Source: a bacterium
GTDB taxonomy: Bacteria; Armatimonadota; Zipacnadia; Zipacnadales; Zipacnadaceae
Reading direction: 5' to 3'
NCBI GenBank assembly: GCA_030607655.1
Contig: JAUWJN010000123.1
Location: forward strand, 1-7,196
Length of the DNA stretch: 7,196 nucleotides
The position numbers and the translations under genes are program-made. A model generated the notes under the pieces. It worked only from the letters and a program-made list of their open reading frames with translations. It did not search any database and was not told where the DNA came from. Within the stretch, counting starts at the first letter, position 1, and each line of letters opens with the position of its first letter. Shown in pieces: positions 1-6,665 of this stretch.

Positions 1-1
1 A

Positions 2-46
2 CGACAGCAAGGGCAGCAACAGCAAGGGAATGGTGGCTGGGGTTGA
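2..46 (+). CDS. Possible 3' end of a gene entering from the left edge (Gln/Gly-rich tail)
   Basis: The first bases hold the direct repeat CAGCAAGGG at 5-13 and again at 20-28, 15 bases apart, which is a whole number of codons. Read from base 2, this gives a Gln/Gly-rich tail (RQQGQQQQGNGGWG) ending at TGA 44-46, which would be a plausible disordered C-terminus. The other two plus frames also end soon (TAA 57-59 and TGA 61-63) and cannot be excluded, so frame and identity are uncertain. Nothing can be said about function. Confidence 0.25.
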   Translation, partial: RQQGQQQQGNGGWG

Positions 47-122
47 AATCAGTTGGTAAGTGAGAAGGAGCAGCAGGCCTGATTGGTGAATTGAAGGTGG
101 GAAATAGGCAGTAACAGTGTAT

Positions 123-140
123 CCGGTCCTGCGGGATCGG
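123..140 (+). other. Short stem-loop in the leader of the oxidoreductase gene
   Basis: CCGGTCC at 123-129 can pair with GGATCGG at 134-140, giving a 7-bp stem with one G-U pair and a 4-base loop. It lies 8 bases before the ribosome binding site at 149-154. No T-run follows it, so it is not a normal intrinsic terminator. It could be a leader hairpin, part of an upstream transcript end, or chance. Confidence 0.25.
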
Positions 141-162
141 TATTTGTCAGGAGGAAAAAGTT

Positions 163-1134
163 ATGACTGATAAGGTAAGAGTTGCCCTCATTGGCGCAGG
201 AGGCATGGCCAACTCCGTCCACTATCCGTCACTGGCCGAGTTTGATGATGTGGAGATGGTGGGACTGTGTGACGTGGTCGAAAGTAAACTGAATGAGACG
301 GCGGATCGGTTCGGCATCGAAAAACGCTATGCCGATTATCAGCAGATGCTGGAAGAGACTCAGCCGGACGCTGTATATGTGCTGATGCCGCCCCATCATC
401 TTTATGACATAGTTATCCGTTGCTTGGAGTCCGGGATAAATGTCTTCATTGAAAAGCCCCCCGGAGTTAGTACTCATCAGATCCGATGGATGGCCGAGTT
501 CGCGGAAAAGAATGGGGTCATCGGAATGGTGGGCTTCAATCGGCGGTATATACCACTGCTGGAGCTGTGTCGGGATAAGGTCGTTGTGCACGGGGGGGCG
601 ATGCATCAGGTAGTGTCAACTTTCTACAAATGGACTGAGGCCCCGATGCATCCTTATTACAATGGGGCAGTTGATATCCTCACCTCTGATGCCGTTCATG
701 CCGTTGACACCATGCGCTTTCTGGCTGACGCCGAGGTAACCAAGGTCGCCAGCTCAGTGCGCAGTCTGGGAATGAAATATGACGTTGCCTTTAATGCCCT
801 GGTGGAGTTTGATAACGACTGCCTGGGCATCCTGCTGAGCAACTGGCGCTGCGGGGGACGGGTACATCAGTTTGAGATGCACGCCGCAGGTATTTCGGCT
901 TTCGTCAACCCCAACTATGAGGCCGTTATTCACGCTGATGGGGAAGAGTTCGTAGAAAGGCTGGATAGCAAACAAGTGGCCGGTAGTGACGAGAATTTCA
1001 AGTTTTACGGATTCTATCACCAGAGTCGACACTTTATTGACTGTGTGAAATCAGGGCAGGAGCCCTTAACCTCGTTCCAGGATGCCGTCAAGACGATGGA
1101 ACTGGTAGACAAAATCTATCAGAGCGGGATGTAG
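163..1134 (+). CDS. Gfo/Idh/MocA family NAD(P)-dependent oxidoreductase
   Basis: This is a 323-residue cytoplasmic dehydrogenase of the Gfo/Idh/MocA family, members of which oxidise or reduce hydroxyl groups of sugars, inositols and related polyols. The N-terminal Rossmann fold shows the dinucleotide loop GAGGMA at residues 11-16, and an acidic residue at the end of the second strand (LCDV, D37) suggests NAD rather than NADP. The family EKP motif is at 97-99 (K98 is the usual catalytic lysine) and GFNRRY is at 124-129. A DAVHAVD segment at 176-182 supplies the H179/D182 positions typical of the active site. The length is close to the family's usual 320-380. The start is secure: AGGAGG at 149-154 lies 8 bases before the ATG. 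It is transcribed towards the cell-wall operon and is probably unrelated to it. The substrate cannot be read from the sequence, and no sugar transporter or isomerase lies alongside in the window. Confidence 0.93.
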   Translation: MTDKVRVALIGAGGMANSVHYPSLAEFDDVEMVGLCDVVESKLNETADRFGIEKRYADYQQMLEETQPDAVYVLMPPHHLYDIVIRCLESGINVFIEKPPGVSTHQIRWMAEFAEKNGVIGMVGFNRRYIPLLELCRDKVVVHGGAMHQVVSTFYKWTEAPMHPYYNGAVDILTSDAVHAVDTMRFLADAEVTKVASSVRSLGMKYDVAFNALVEFDNDCLGILLSNWRCGGRVHQFEMHAAGISAFVNPNYEAVIHADGEEFVERLDSKQVAGSDENFKFYGFYHQSRHFIDCVKSGQEPLTSFQDAVKTMELVDKIYQSGM

Positions 1135-1197
1135 ACCAGCTTGGCGACAGACTATGTCGGTCGGAGCCGGCAAGTCCCCAATGACCGCAGGAGTGCC

Positions 1198-1248
1198 ATG
1201 AATAGTAACAACCCGCTGCTGTTTGCGCCCTTCTTTCCCCTGGACTAA
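1198..1248 (+). CDS. Doubtful 16-residue ORF in the convergent gap
   Basis: An ATG at 1198 preceded by AGGAG (1189-1193, spacing 4) opens a frame of 16 codons, MNSNNPLLFAPFFPLD, ending at TAA 1246-1248. It lies 63 bases after the oxidoreductase stop. It could be a micropeptide, the remnant N-terminus of a lost gene, or chance. I recognise no family. The rest of the gap 1135-1253 holds only a weak hairpin (CGACA 1145-1149 with TGTCG 1155-1159) and no clear terminator for either converging unit. Confidence 0.15.
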   Translation: MNSNNPLLFAPFFPLD

Positions 1249-1253
1249 ATGTT

Positions 1254-2036
1254 TTACCCTTCACCGACAGTAGAGGCCGCCGGCGGCGACTCGCTAGCCG
1301 GCGGGGCGGGTTTGGTGGTAACCTCTTTCAGAGCTTCCTGGTGCTGCTGATAGAGCTGGACATCGCGGTACTTCTTCAGGTCCTGCAGCAGGTTCTCCAG
1401 GCGGATGATCAACTGGTCAAGGGTATCGGTGGGCGTGATGGCCTCATATATCTCTACCTCACCCATCTCGACACACTTGTCTGAACCGTGATTGGAAGTA
1501 ATCACCAGGCGGACATACTTGGCTTCGGTAGCGGGAAAGTCAAAGGCCTGCTTGAGGGGCTTGTTGACGACCAAGAACCGGCCGACCGTCTGGTAGGGCC
1601 CGTCAGGTGATGTGGTGGAGACCTCTACCCGGATATTGCGCACCCAGCGACCGATGAATAGGGGGTCGGGAGTGGTGGGGTCAATCACAATCCGGCCAAT
1701 GAGCCTGGTAGCGTTGCCCGCGAAGGTGAAAACTACCCACTCGGGAGCCTCCAGCGAAGGCACGTTCTGTGAGGACCAGCCGTAAGAGTCCGAGGGAATG
1801 TAGTTGCCGAGAACACACTTGCCGTCAATGAGATGGGTGACCTGCCATTCCGGCATTATTTGGCCATTTTCATCCAGCACCTGGCTGGAGTAAGCGACGA
1901 TAAGGCCCCCATTGGCCGCGGCGGCGACATTGGTGATTCCAGCGACTATTTGCGGCGCCGCCCAGCAGTTGGTCACCGTCGCCAGAGCTGCCGTCCCTAC
2001 CAATCCGCAGATCAATAGAACTGAGAATTGCTTCAT
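1254..2036 (-). CDS. Secreted discoidin-like (F5/8 type C) protein with a C-terminal coiled coil
   Basis: The product has 260 residues. Residues 1-27 look like a signal peptide: K2, a hydrophobic core (FSVLLICGLVGTAALAT) and a likely cut near CWAA|PQ. C24 is not in a good lipobox (V-T-N-C), so a lipoprotein is less likely. Residues about 40-198 have the F5/8 type C pattern: SSQ near 50-52, the HLIDG loop at 68-72, GWSS at 86-89, PEWVVFTF at 98-105, GRWVRNIRVEVS at 129-140, DGPYQTVGRF, and a final KYVRLVIT...EMGEVEIYE strand pair. Such domains usually bind carbohydrate or surfaces. Residues about 203-238 form a charged, leucine-bearing amphipathic helix that may be a coiled coil, followed by a Pro/Ala/Ser tail. 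The start at 2036 is chosen over a TTG at 2078 because it has the signal peptide and the strong site AAGGAGG at 2046-2052. It follows the kinase gene by 43 bases and is probably the last gene of the operon. Its role is unknown. Confidence 0.85.
   Translation of the reverse strand: MKQFSVLLICGLVGTAALATVTNCWAAPQIVAGITNVAAAANGGLIVAYSSQVLDENGQIMPEWQVTHLIDGKCVLGNYIPSDSYGWSSQNVPSLEAPEWVVFTFAGNATRLIGRIVIDPTTPDPLFIGRWVRNIRVEVSTTSPDGPYQTVGRFLVVNKPLKQAFDFPATEAKYVRLVITSNHGSDKCVEMGEVEIYEAITPTDTLDQLIIRLENLLQDLKKYRDVQLYQQHQEALKEVTTKPAPPASESPPAASTVGEG
1277..1304 (-). other. GC-rich inverted repeat near the 3' end of the discoidin-like gene
   Basis: CCGCCGGC at 1277-1284 and GCCGGCGG at 1297-1304 are perfect 8-base inverted arms around a 12-base loop. 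They lie inside the last codons of the gene (Pro/Ala-rich tail), about 20 bases before its stop. No T-run follows on either strand, so a classical terminator is not supported. It might stabilise a transcript end, or may only reflect the GC-rich Pro/Ala codons. Confidence 0.2.
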
Positions 2037-2045
2037 AGTAAACTG

Positions 2046-2052
2046 CCTCCTT
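2046..2052 (-). promoter_or_regulatory. Ribosome binding site that fixes the discoidin-like gene start
   Basis: The minus strand reads AAGGAGG here, 9 bases before the ATG at 2036. This decides the start in favour of the form beginning directly with the signal peptide. The TTG at 2078 has no comparable site and would overlap the region just after the kinase stop. Confidence 0.8.
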
Positions 2053-2079
2053 AACAATAGTATATCTACATGGCCCAAC

Positions 2080-3900
2080 TTACGGGGTCTGAATCTCGTG
2101 TATGGTAAAGGGCACCTGCTTGATTAGGCTACCATTATGATAGACTTCAATGGTGGTGTTGCCTTTGCCAATAATATGCAGTTGTTTGGCAGTTCCGGGA
2201 TCCATCTCTTCGCGCAGTTCGGTTACCGGACTGCCACTTTCATCTCGTTTTATTACCTCCACGAGCTGGCCGGGGTCCTGCCCCATTGCCGTAACCTTCA
2301 CCAGATATCGGCGCTCGGTGGGGTCCGCTGACCGGTAAGTGTCATCCAGGCTGATACTCACGTAAGGTTCAACTACCGGCGCCGGTTGTAGCTCTGCGGG
2401 TGGTTCGCCGCCGTCCGCCGGCGGCTCGGGCTGGGCCGGCTCGGGGCCTTTGCTGACTACTAAGGCTACCTCAGTGCCCTTCTCGACTTGGGTGCCAGCC
2501 TCGATTCTCTGGTCAATGACGTAGCCCGTCGGGACCTTATCACTGAACTTCTCGGCTATTTCCCCGAGCTTCAGCCCCTTCTCTGCCAGAGTAGTGGCCG
2601 CCGTCGCCACTGAGTCACCCGCGACCTTAGGCACAGTGACAATCTCTTTGCCCCGGTTTATGACCAGGTCCACAGCCATGCCCGCTGATACCATCTCTCC
2701 TAAGGACGGAATTTGATCAATCACTACTCCCTCGGGCGCAGTGTCATCTTGCTCGTAGGTAATTCTGCCCACCTCCAGTTGCGCTTCCGCCAGCTTCTCG
2801 CGTGCCAGGGCCTCGGTGTATCCCTTAACTCCGGGCACCTGGATGATCTTAGGAGTGCGGCCGGGGTAAAAGGCAAGTGGTATCAGCCACACCATCAACA
2901 CCAGGACCACCAATGTCACTACGACCGCCACCACTGTCCCCCGGATGAGGGCGGCATTAGAGGCCCGCTCGGCGGCGGATTGGCGCCGGACGGGCGGCTC
3001 GATGGGGACGGTGGGTGTGGCCCGGAAGGGCTGGGTGGCGGCCTCGGATACAGATAATACCCCGGTTCTGTCCAGCTCCTGGCCCGCAGCTAACTTATCC
3101 AAATCAGCCAGCATCTCCTGGGCGGAGCGGTACCGGCGGGTAGGGTCTTTGGCCATAGCCTTGTTTATGAAATATTCCTCAGAGGGCGTGACATTAGCAT
3201 TCAAAGTGCGCGGGGAGGGTGGCCGCTGGCGCACATGCATCGCTGCTATCTGGGCCGGGGTGGCGCCGGTGAAAGGAGTGCAGCCAGTAAGGGCCTCGTA
3301 CATTGCACAGCCCAATGAATACAGGTCCGACTGAGGTCCCACCGGCTTGCCCTGGGCCTGCTCGGGTGAGATATAGTGAGCAGTGGCCAGGACCATTCCT
3401 GAGCTGGTCAGGGGCTCGTCGCCGGCGAGGGCGGCGATGCCAAAATCGGTGAGCTTGGCGATGCCTATGTCAGTAAACAGGATATTCTGCGGCTTGACGT
3501 CGCGGTGAACTAGCCCCTGGTTGTGTGCATAGGCCAGGGCCTGGCAGCACTGTTGAGCGACTTGAATTACCTTGCGCGCAGACAAGGGTGCATATTCGCG
3601 GATAATTTTCTTCAGGTCAGGCTCAGGGAGGTATTCCATCACCAGGTAATAGATACCATCGTCTACACCAGTATCCAGTATCTGGACAATATGGGGGTGA
3701 TTCAGCTTGGCGGCGGCGTGGGCCTCACGGCGAAAGCGGGCCACCACTTCGGGGTCCTCGGCCCATTCGGGGTTGAGTATCTTGATAGCCACGGTGCGGT
3801 CCAGAGTAGTGTCCACGGCCCGGTAGACGGTGGCTGCCCCGCCGTGACCGATCTCGGTTTCTATCCGGTATCTGCCGGCAATAATGTTGTCTTTCATCAT
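2080..3900 (-). CDS. pknB: Membrane Ser/Thr protein kinase with two PASTA domains (PknB/PrkC type)
   Basis: The product has 606 residues. Residues about 11-272 are a eukaryotic-type kinase: glycine loop GHGGAATVY at 18-26 (the usual Met after GG is Ala), ATP lysine K40 in AIK, catalytic loop HRDVKPQN at 132-139, DFG at 152-154, SPE at 178-180 and an activation loop with T165, S166, S167 and T173. A Ser/Thr/Pro juxtamembrane linker leads to a single membrane helix at about 319-345. Two PASTA repeats follow outside the cell (about 351-416 and 419-485), each ending in a V-(I/V)-(N/S)-(R/K)-G strand. PASTA repeats bind muropeptides or lipid II. A Pro/Glu linker (487-511) leads to a further beta-rich domain (512-606) I cannot name. 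All catalytic residues are present, so it should be active. M. tuberculosis PknB has four PASTA repeats. It lies 54 bases downstream of pbpA. The start is ATG 3900 or, by spacing from GGAGGTG at 3903-3909, the adjacent ATG at 3897. The symbol rests on architecture and context; prkC or stk would fit as well. Confidence 0.95.
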   Translation of the reverse strand: MMKDNIIAGRYRIETEIGHGGAATVYRAVDTTLDRTVAIKILNPEWAEDPEVVARFRREAHAAAKLNHPHIVQILDTGVDDGIYYLVMEYLPEPDLKKIIREYAPLSARKVIQVAQQCCQALAYAHNQGLVHRDVKPQNILFTDIGIAKLTDFGIAALAGDEPLTSSGMVLATAHYISPEQAQGKPVGPQSDLYSLGCAMYEALTGCTPFTGATPAQIAAMHVRQRPPSPRTLNANVTPSEEYFINKAMAKDPTRRYRSAQEMLADLDKLAAGQELDRTGVLSVSEAATQPFRATPTVPIEPPVRRQSAAERASNAALIRGTVVAVVVTLVVLVLMVWLIPLAFYPGRTPKIIQVPGVKGYTEALAREKLAEAQLEVGRITYEQDDTAPEGVVIDQIPSLGEMVSAGMAVDLVINRGKEIVTVPKVAGDSVATAATTLAEKGLKLGEIAEKFSDKVPTGYVIDQRIEAGTQVEKGTEVALVVSKGPEPAQPEPPADGGEPPAELQPAPVVEPYVSISLDDTYRSADPTERRYLVKVTAMGQDPGQLVEVIKRDESGSPVTELREEMDPGTAKQLHIIGKGNTTIEVYHNGSLIKQVPFTIHEIQTP

Positions 3901-3902
3901 CT

Positions 3903-3909
3903 CACCTCC
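3903..3909 (-). promoter_or_regulatory. Ribosome binding site of the kinase gene
   Basis: The minus strand reads GGAGGTG, a near-complete match to the 16S anti-Shine-Dalgarno. The GGAGG core ends 4 bases before ATG 3900 and 7 bases before the adjacent in-frame ATG 3897, so the second ATG has the better spacing. The two choices differ by one methionine. Confidence 0.75.
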
Positions 3910-3928
3910 GTAGTCCGCCGCTACTAGG

Positions 3929-3935
3929 CCTCCTT
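3929..3935 (-). promoter_or_regulatory. Second, orphan Shine-Dalgarno-like site in the pbpA-kinase gap
   Basis: The minus strand reads AAGGAGG here, 20 bases upstream of the kinase's own ribosome binding site. It is followed by CCTAGTAGCGG, with no ATG, GTG or TTG at usable distance. It may act as a ribosome standby site, be a decayed start of a former gene, or be chance. Confidence 0.3.
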
Positions 3936-3954
3936 GGTTAGGTCGTGTTGACTA

Positions 3955-5346
3955 TCATCGCAGTAAGGCTTTCAGGACCTCCCGGGCAATGGGGGCGGCT
4001 ACTTCGCCGCCTGATCCTCCGTTCTCAACCACTACCACCACCACGGCCTGGGCCTGATGAGCAGGCGCCAGCACTACTATCCAGGCATGAGGAGGGCCAT
4101 GGGGATTTTCGGCGGAGCCGGTTTTAGCCGCCACTACCGTCCCCCTGATTGCCGCTCCCCCCCCAGTACCTTTTTCCACAGCCACCACCATCATTCCTTC
4201 TACCTGGTCGGCAGTTTGCTGGCTTATGGCCTGGCCCAGGTGCTGTCCACGCCCGCGGTAGACTACTCGCCCATTGAACTCCTCAATACTATCTACCAGA
4301 TACGGTCGGATTACTTGGCCGCCGTTGGCAATGGTGGCGGCCAGTTGAGCTACCGCCACGGGCGTAAGCAAGGTGGCTCCCTGGCCGAAACCGGCCTGTA
4401 CCAGTTCTCTCTCGCCCTTGTAGGCCAATACGTCAGCCATCTTGCCTGACTTGCCGGGTAAACACAACTTGGCACTGTCCAGCAAGTGAAACTTTTTGGC
4501 GTAGCTGCGAAAGCGCTGCGGCCCTAGCTGCTCGGCGAGCTTGGCAAAGGTTACGTTGCACGAATCAGCCAGCGCCCAGGTTAGACTTACGCGGCCGTGC
4601 CCGGAGGCGTTGCGGCACTTCACCAGGGTGTGGGCGATGGTCTCGGCACCGGCGCAGGTGAAAACAGTTTGCGGATTGGCAACTCCGGCGTCCAGGGCCG
4701 CCGCGGCAGTAAAAATCTTAAACACTGATCCGGGAGGATATAACCCCTGTAACGCCCGATTGAGTTCGGGGGAGGCCGGATCGCTGCGGAACATCTCATA
4801 GACTATATCATTGTCTAAAACCCGCTGGGGGTCGTAACTCGGCGCGCTCGCCAGGGCCAGCACCGCACCGGTCTGGGGCTGGAGCGCCACTACCGCCCCC
4901 CGCTTGCCGCGCAGTAGTCGGGCGGCCGTGGCCTGCGCAGAACTGTCCAGAGTTAGGATTACATTCAAGCCAGTGGGGCGGCCATTTCGGAAATTGCGCC
5001 AGAAATTCTCGTAGCGGCCGACGCCCAACAAAGCCTGGTGTAACCCTTGCGACAGACCGGTCTTGTAGTCATAGCCGGTCCGATGGGCATAGACCTCCCC
5101 CGCCGGGTAGGCGCGCACCCACCCCTCCGGGGTCTGGCGCACCCCGAGGATTAGTTGATCGTCAGAAGTGTAAACCTGGCCGGGCTGGATGCTCTTCGCT
5201 CGCTGCTGGGCCTGGTCATTATAGGGATGAGCGCGCAGCGCGGGAGCACGAATGACCTGCCAGTAGCCCAGGGAAATACATACTATAAGAAATCCTACTA
5301 AGGGCACCAGGCTTAATTTGATTATATTGGTCTGCAGCGTGCGCAT
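3955..5346 (-). CDS. pbpA: Penicillin-binding protein PbpA/FtsI type (peptidoglycan transpeptidase)
   Basis: This 463-residue class B penicillin-binding protein cross-links peptidoglycan outside the membrane and is the expected partner of the polymerase encoded just upstream. It has one N-terminal membrane anchor (about 10-30), then a short N-terminal dimerisation-type region (about 45-125, with RAYPAGEVYAHRTGYDYKTG at 78-97). The transpeptidase domain follows: the junction NVILTLDSSAQATA at 128-141, the nucleophile motif SVFK at 207-210 (S207), SCN at 262-264 and KTGSAE at 408-413. The GFGQG segment at 319-323 and the C-terminal PIAREVLKALL are typical of the PbpA family. The length fits actinobacterial PbpA (about 490) better than FtsI (600 or more), and it has no PASTA repeats of its own. 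The ATG lies 6 bases after the ftsW/rodA stop with only a weak AAGA-like site, suggesting translational coupling. All three active-site motifs are intact. Confidence 0.95.
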   Translation of the reverse strand: MRTLQTNIIKLSLVPLVGFLIVCISLGYWQVIRAPALRAHPYNDQAQQRAKSIQPGQVYTSDDQLILGVRQTPEGWVRAYPAGEVYAHRTGYDYKTGLSQGLHQALLGVGRYENFWRNFRNGRPTGLNVILTLDSSAQATAARLLRGKRGAVVALQPQTGAVLALASAPSYDPQRVLDNDIVYEMFRSDPASPELNRALQGLYPPGSVFKIFTAAAALDAGVANPQTVFTCAGAETIAHTLVKCRNASGHGRVSLTWALADSCNVTFAKLAEQLGPQRFRSYAKKFHLLDSAKLCLPGKSGKMADVLAYKGERELVQAGFGQGATLLTPVAVAQLAATIANGGQVIRPYLVDSIEEFNGRVVYRGRGQHLGQAISQQTADQVEGMMVVAVEKGTGGGAAIRGTVVAAKTGSAENPHGPPHAWIVVLAPAHQAQAVVVVVVENGGSGGEVAAPIAREVLKALLR

Positions 5347-5352
5347 AGCGTC

Positions 5353-6627
5353 TTAGTTTCTGTGCTCAGGCGTTGGCGGGCCGCAATCTCGCACTATAGC
5401 TAGCAGCAAGCCCACCGCAATAAAGTTGACTATTATTGAGGTGCCGCCGTAGCTCACAAAGGGCAAAGTAATACCAGTCAGAGGTATGAGCCTCACCACT
5501 CCCCCCATAATGATTAGACTCTGCAGGGCAAATATAGTGGCAAGCGCCGCCGCCAGCAAAGCGCCGAAGCTGCCTTCAGCCCGAGCCTGCGGCCCGCCGG
5601 GGCCATCGGCAGCTCGTTGGGCTATCGTATAAGCCCGAACGCATAACAAGGTGTATAGTAGTACTACCGCCACTATCCCCAACAGGCCCAAATCATGGCC
5701 GATTACGGCGAGAATTGAATCGGTGCTCGCCGCCGGCAGATTGCCCAGTGGGACCTGGCCCAGGCCCGTACCGCCTATGCCGCCTTCGGCCAGGCAAAAT
5801 AAGGTCTGCAGAGACTGGTAGCCGCCGTGCTGGGGGGCTTGCCAGGGATTTAGCCAGGCCTGAATGCGCACCGCGGCGTGCGGGAAAGCGTAGTAGGCAC
5901 CCACTGCTCCCGCTAAGAATAGGACAATGCCCGCTATAGCGTAGCCCTTGCGGCCGGTGCCCAGGTATAACATCGCAATAAAAAGCCCGAAGAATAAGGC
6001 GGCAGCTCCCAGATCGCGCTGGCCGACAAATAGCGCTAAGGCGAATATCACTATTAACAGCAGTGGGGCCAGTGGGCGGGGCCGTTGTCTAACCGAGCCA
6101 CGGTCGGCAATGTAGCCGGCCAGAAAGATGGCCATTAGTAGCTTGGCCACCTCGCCAGATTGAAAGGAGAACAGACCAGGGATGCTGAGCCACAACCGCG
6201 CGCCGTGGTGCTCAGTGCCCCATAACACGGTAACCGCCAGCAATGCCACCGCCGCCCCTCCGGCGAGGTACTTGAGACGCGCCAGAGTCCTGATATCATC
6301 TATCAAAAAATACGTTGCCACCATCAGAGCACTGCCCATCAGTACCCACATAATCTGTTTGGTGGCCAGGAACAAATCTAGCCGCGACAGGAATATTACA
6401 CTGAGCGTGGTCAATAGGGCCACTAGAGGTAGTAGGAATCGGTCGCGATGCCCCTTGATTAGGTCGAGCAATAGTGCGGCCGCTAGCACCGCCCCGGGAA
6501 CCGCTACTACCCGGATAGCCCGCGCCACTGGCTCATCAGTAACCGCGAAGAGCAGCCACAGCCCCAGAATACCAATGCCCGTGACGATGGTTATTAGTGT
6601 AATTTCAGTGCGACGGCCCGATTCTAT
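5353..6627 (-). CDS. ftsW: FtsW/RodA/SpoVE family (SEDS) peptidoglycan glycosyltransferase, start extended to ATA
   Basis: This multi-spanning membrane protein polymerises lipid II into glycan strands, working with the PbpA encoded downstream. Family marks, numbered from the proposed start: RRTE at 5-8, a first helix at about 9-29, GARLWLSIPG at 142-151, NPWQAPQHGGYQSLQT at 260-275, TD at 302-303 (D303 aligns with the essential Asp of SEDS proteins) and LIPLTGITLPFVSYGG near the end (380-395). The first ordinary start is a GTG at 6528, but that would remove the first helix. The frame stays open for 33 more codons to ATA 6625-6627, with AGGAG at 6638-6642 ten bases before it, and stops at TAG 6643-6645. 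No ATG, GTG or TTG lies between. ATA is either a rare real initiator or a mutated or misread ATG. With this start the protein has 424 residues, normal for the family. The usual PSE is SGE (157-159) and the usual EELG is HDLG (311-314). Next to pbpA and an FHA gene it is probably rodA-like; ftsW and rodA cannot be separated here. Confidence 0.93.
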   Translation of the reverse strand: MESGRRTEITLITIVTGIGILGLWLLFAVTDEPVARAIRVVAVPGAVLAAALLLDLIKGHRDRFLLPLVALLTTLSVIFLSRLDLFLATKQIMWVLMGSALMVATYFLIDDIRTLARLKYLAGGAAVALLAVTVLWGTEHHGARLWLSIPGLFSFQSGEVAKLLMAIFLAGYIADRGSVRQRPRPLAPLLLIVIFALALFVGQRDLGAAALFFGLFIAMLYLGTGRKGYAIAGIVLFLAGAVGAYYAFPHAAVRIQAWLNPWQAPQHGGYQSLQTLFCLAEGGIGGTGLGQVPLGNLPAASTDSILAVIGHDLGLLGIVAVVLLYTLLCVRAYTIAQRAADGPGGPQARAEGSFGALLAAALATIFALQSLIIMGGVVRLIPLTGITLPFVSYGGTSIIVNFIAVGLLLAIVRDCGPPTPEHRN

Positions 6628-6637
6628 GGGGTACTCA

Positions 6638-6642
6638 CTCCT
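6638..6642 (-). promoter_or_regulatory. Ribosome binding site supporting the upstream ftsW/rodA start
   Basis: The minus strand reads AGGAG in the context AGAGGAGTGAG, in the 38-base gap after the FHA stop. It points to an initiator near 6625-6630, where the SEDS frame has ATA. The GTG overlapping the site (6636-6638) is in another frame and meets TAG after four codons. Confidence 0.6.
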
Positions 6643-6665
6643 CTAATTCATCAGAGCAGCCGGGG

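Noticed and set aside
84..122. Possible sigma-70 promoter before the oxidoreductase (TTGAAG at 91-96)
   Set aside because: No acceptable -10 box lies at 16-18 bases; the candidates match poorly, so a promoter is not called.
1135..1253. Bidirectional terminator between the convergent genes
   Set aside because: Only a 5-bp hairpin (1145-1159) is present and it has no T-run on either strand.
2037..2078. TTG start for the discoidin-like gene at 2078
   Set aside because: It would put 14 extra residues, including charged ones, before a clean signal peptide and would ignore the AAGGAGG site at 2046-2052 in front of the ATG at 2036.
2713..3334. Overlapping plus-strand open frames opposite the kinase gene
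   Set aside because: They lie opposite the kinase linker, membrane and PASTA regions and give Gly- and His-rich nonsense products. The kinase frame has all its motifs.
4029..4045. ACC-rich short tandem repeat within pbpA
   Set aside because: It simply encodes the run of valines in a predicted beta strand of the transpeptidase domain; the frame and family alignment continue normally on both sides.
4057..4449. Plus-strand open frame opposite pbpA
   Set aside because: It overlaps the KTG motif region of an intact transpeptidase. Its own product is low-complexity (His- and Pro-rich stretches) with no ribosome binding site seen.
6182..6646. Long plus-strand open frame opposite the 5' half of the SEDS gene
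   Set aside because: Its product is Arg/Ser/Thr-rich without domain features, and it lies entirely opposite a well-supported membrane protein and its extended N-terminus. It is a by-product of GC-biased codons.
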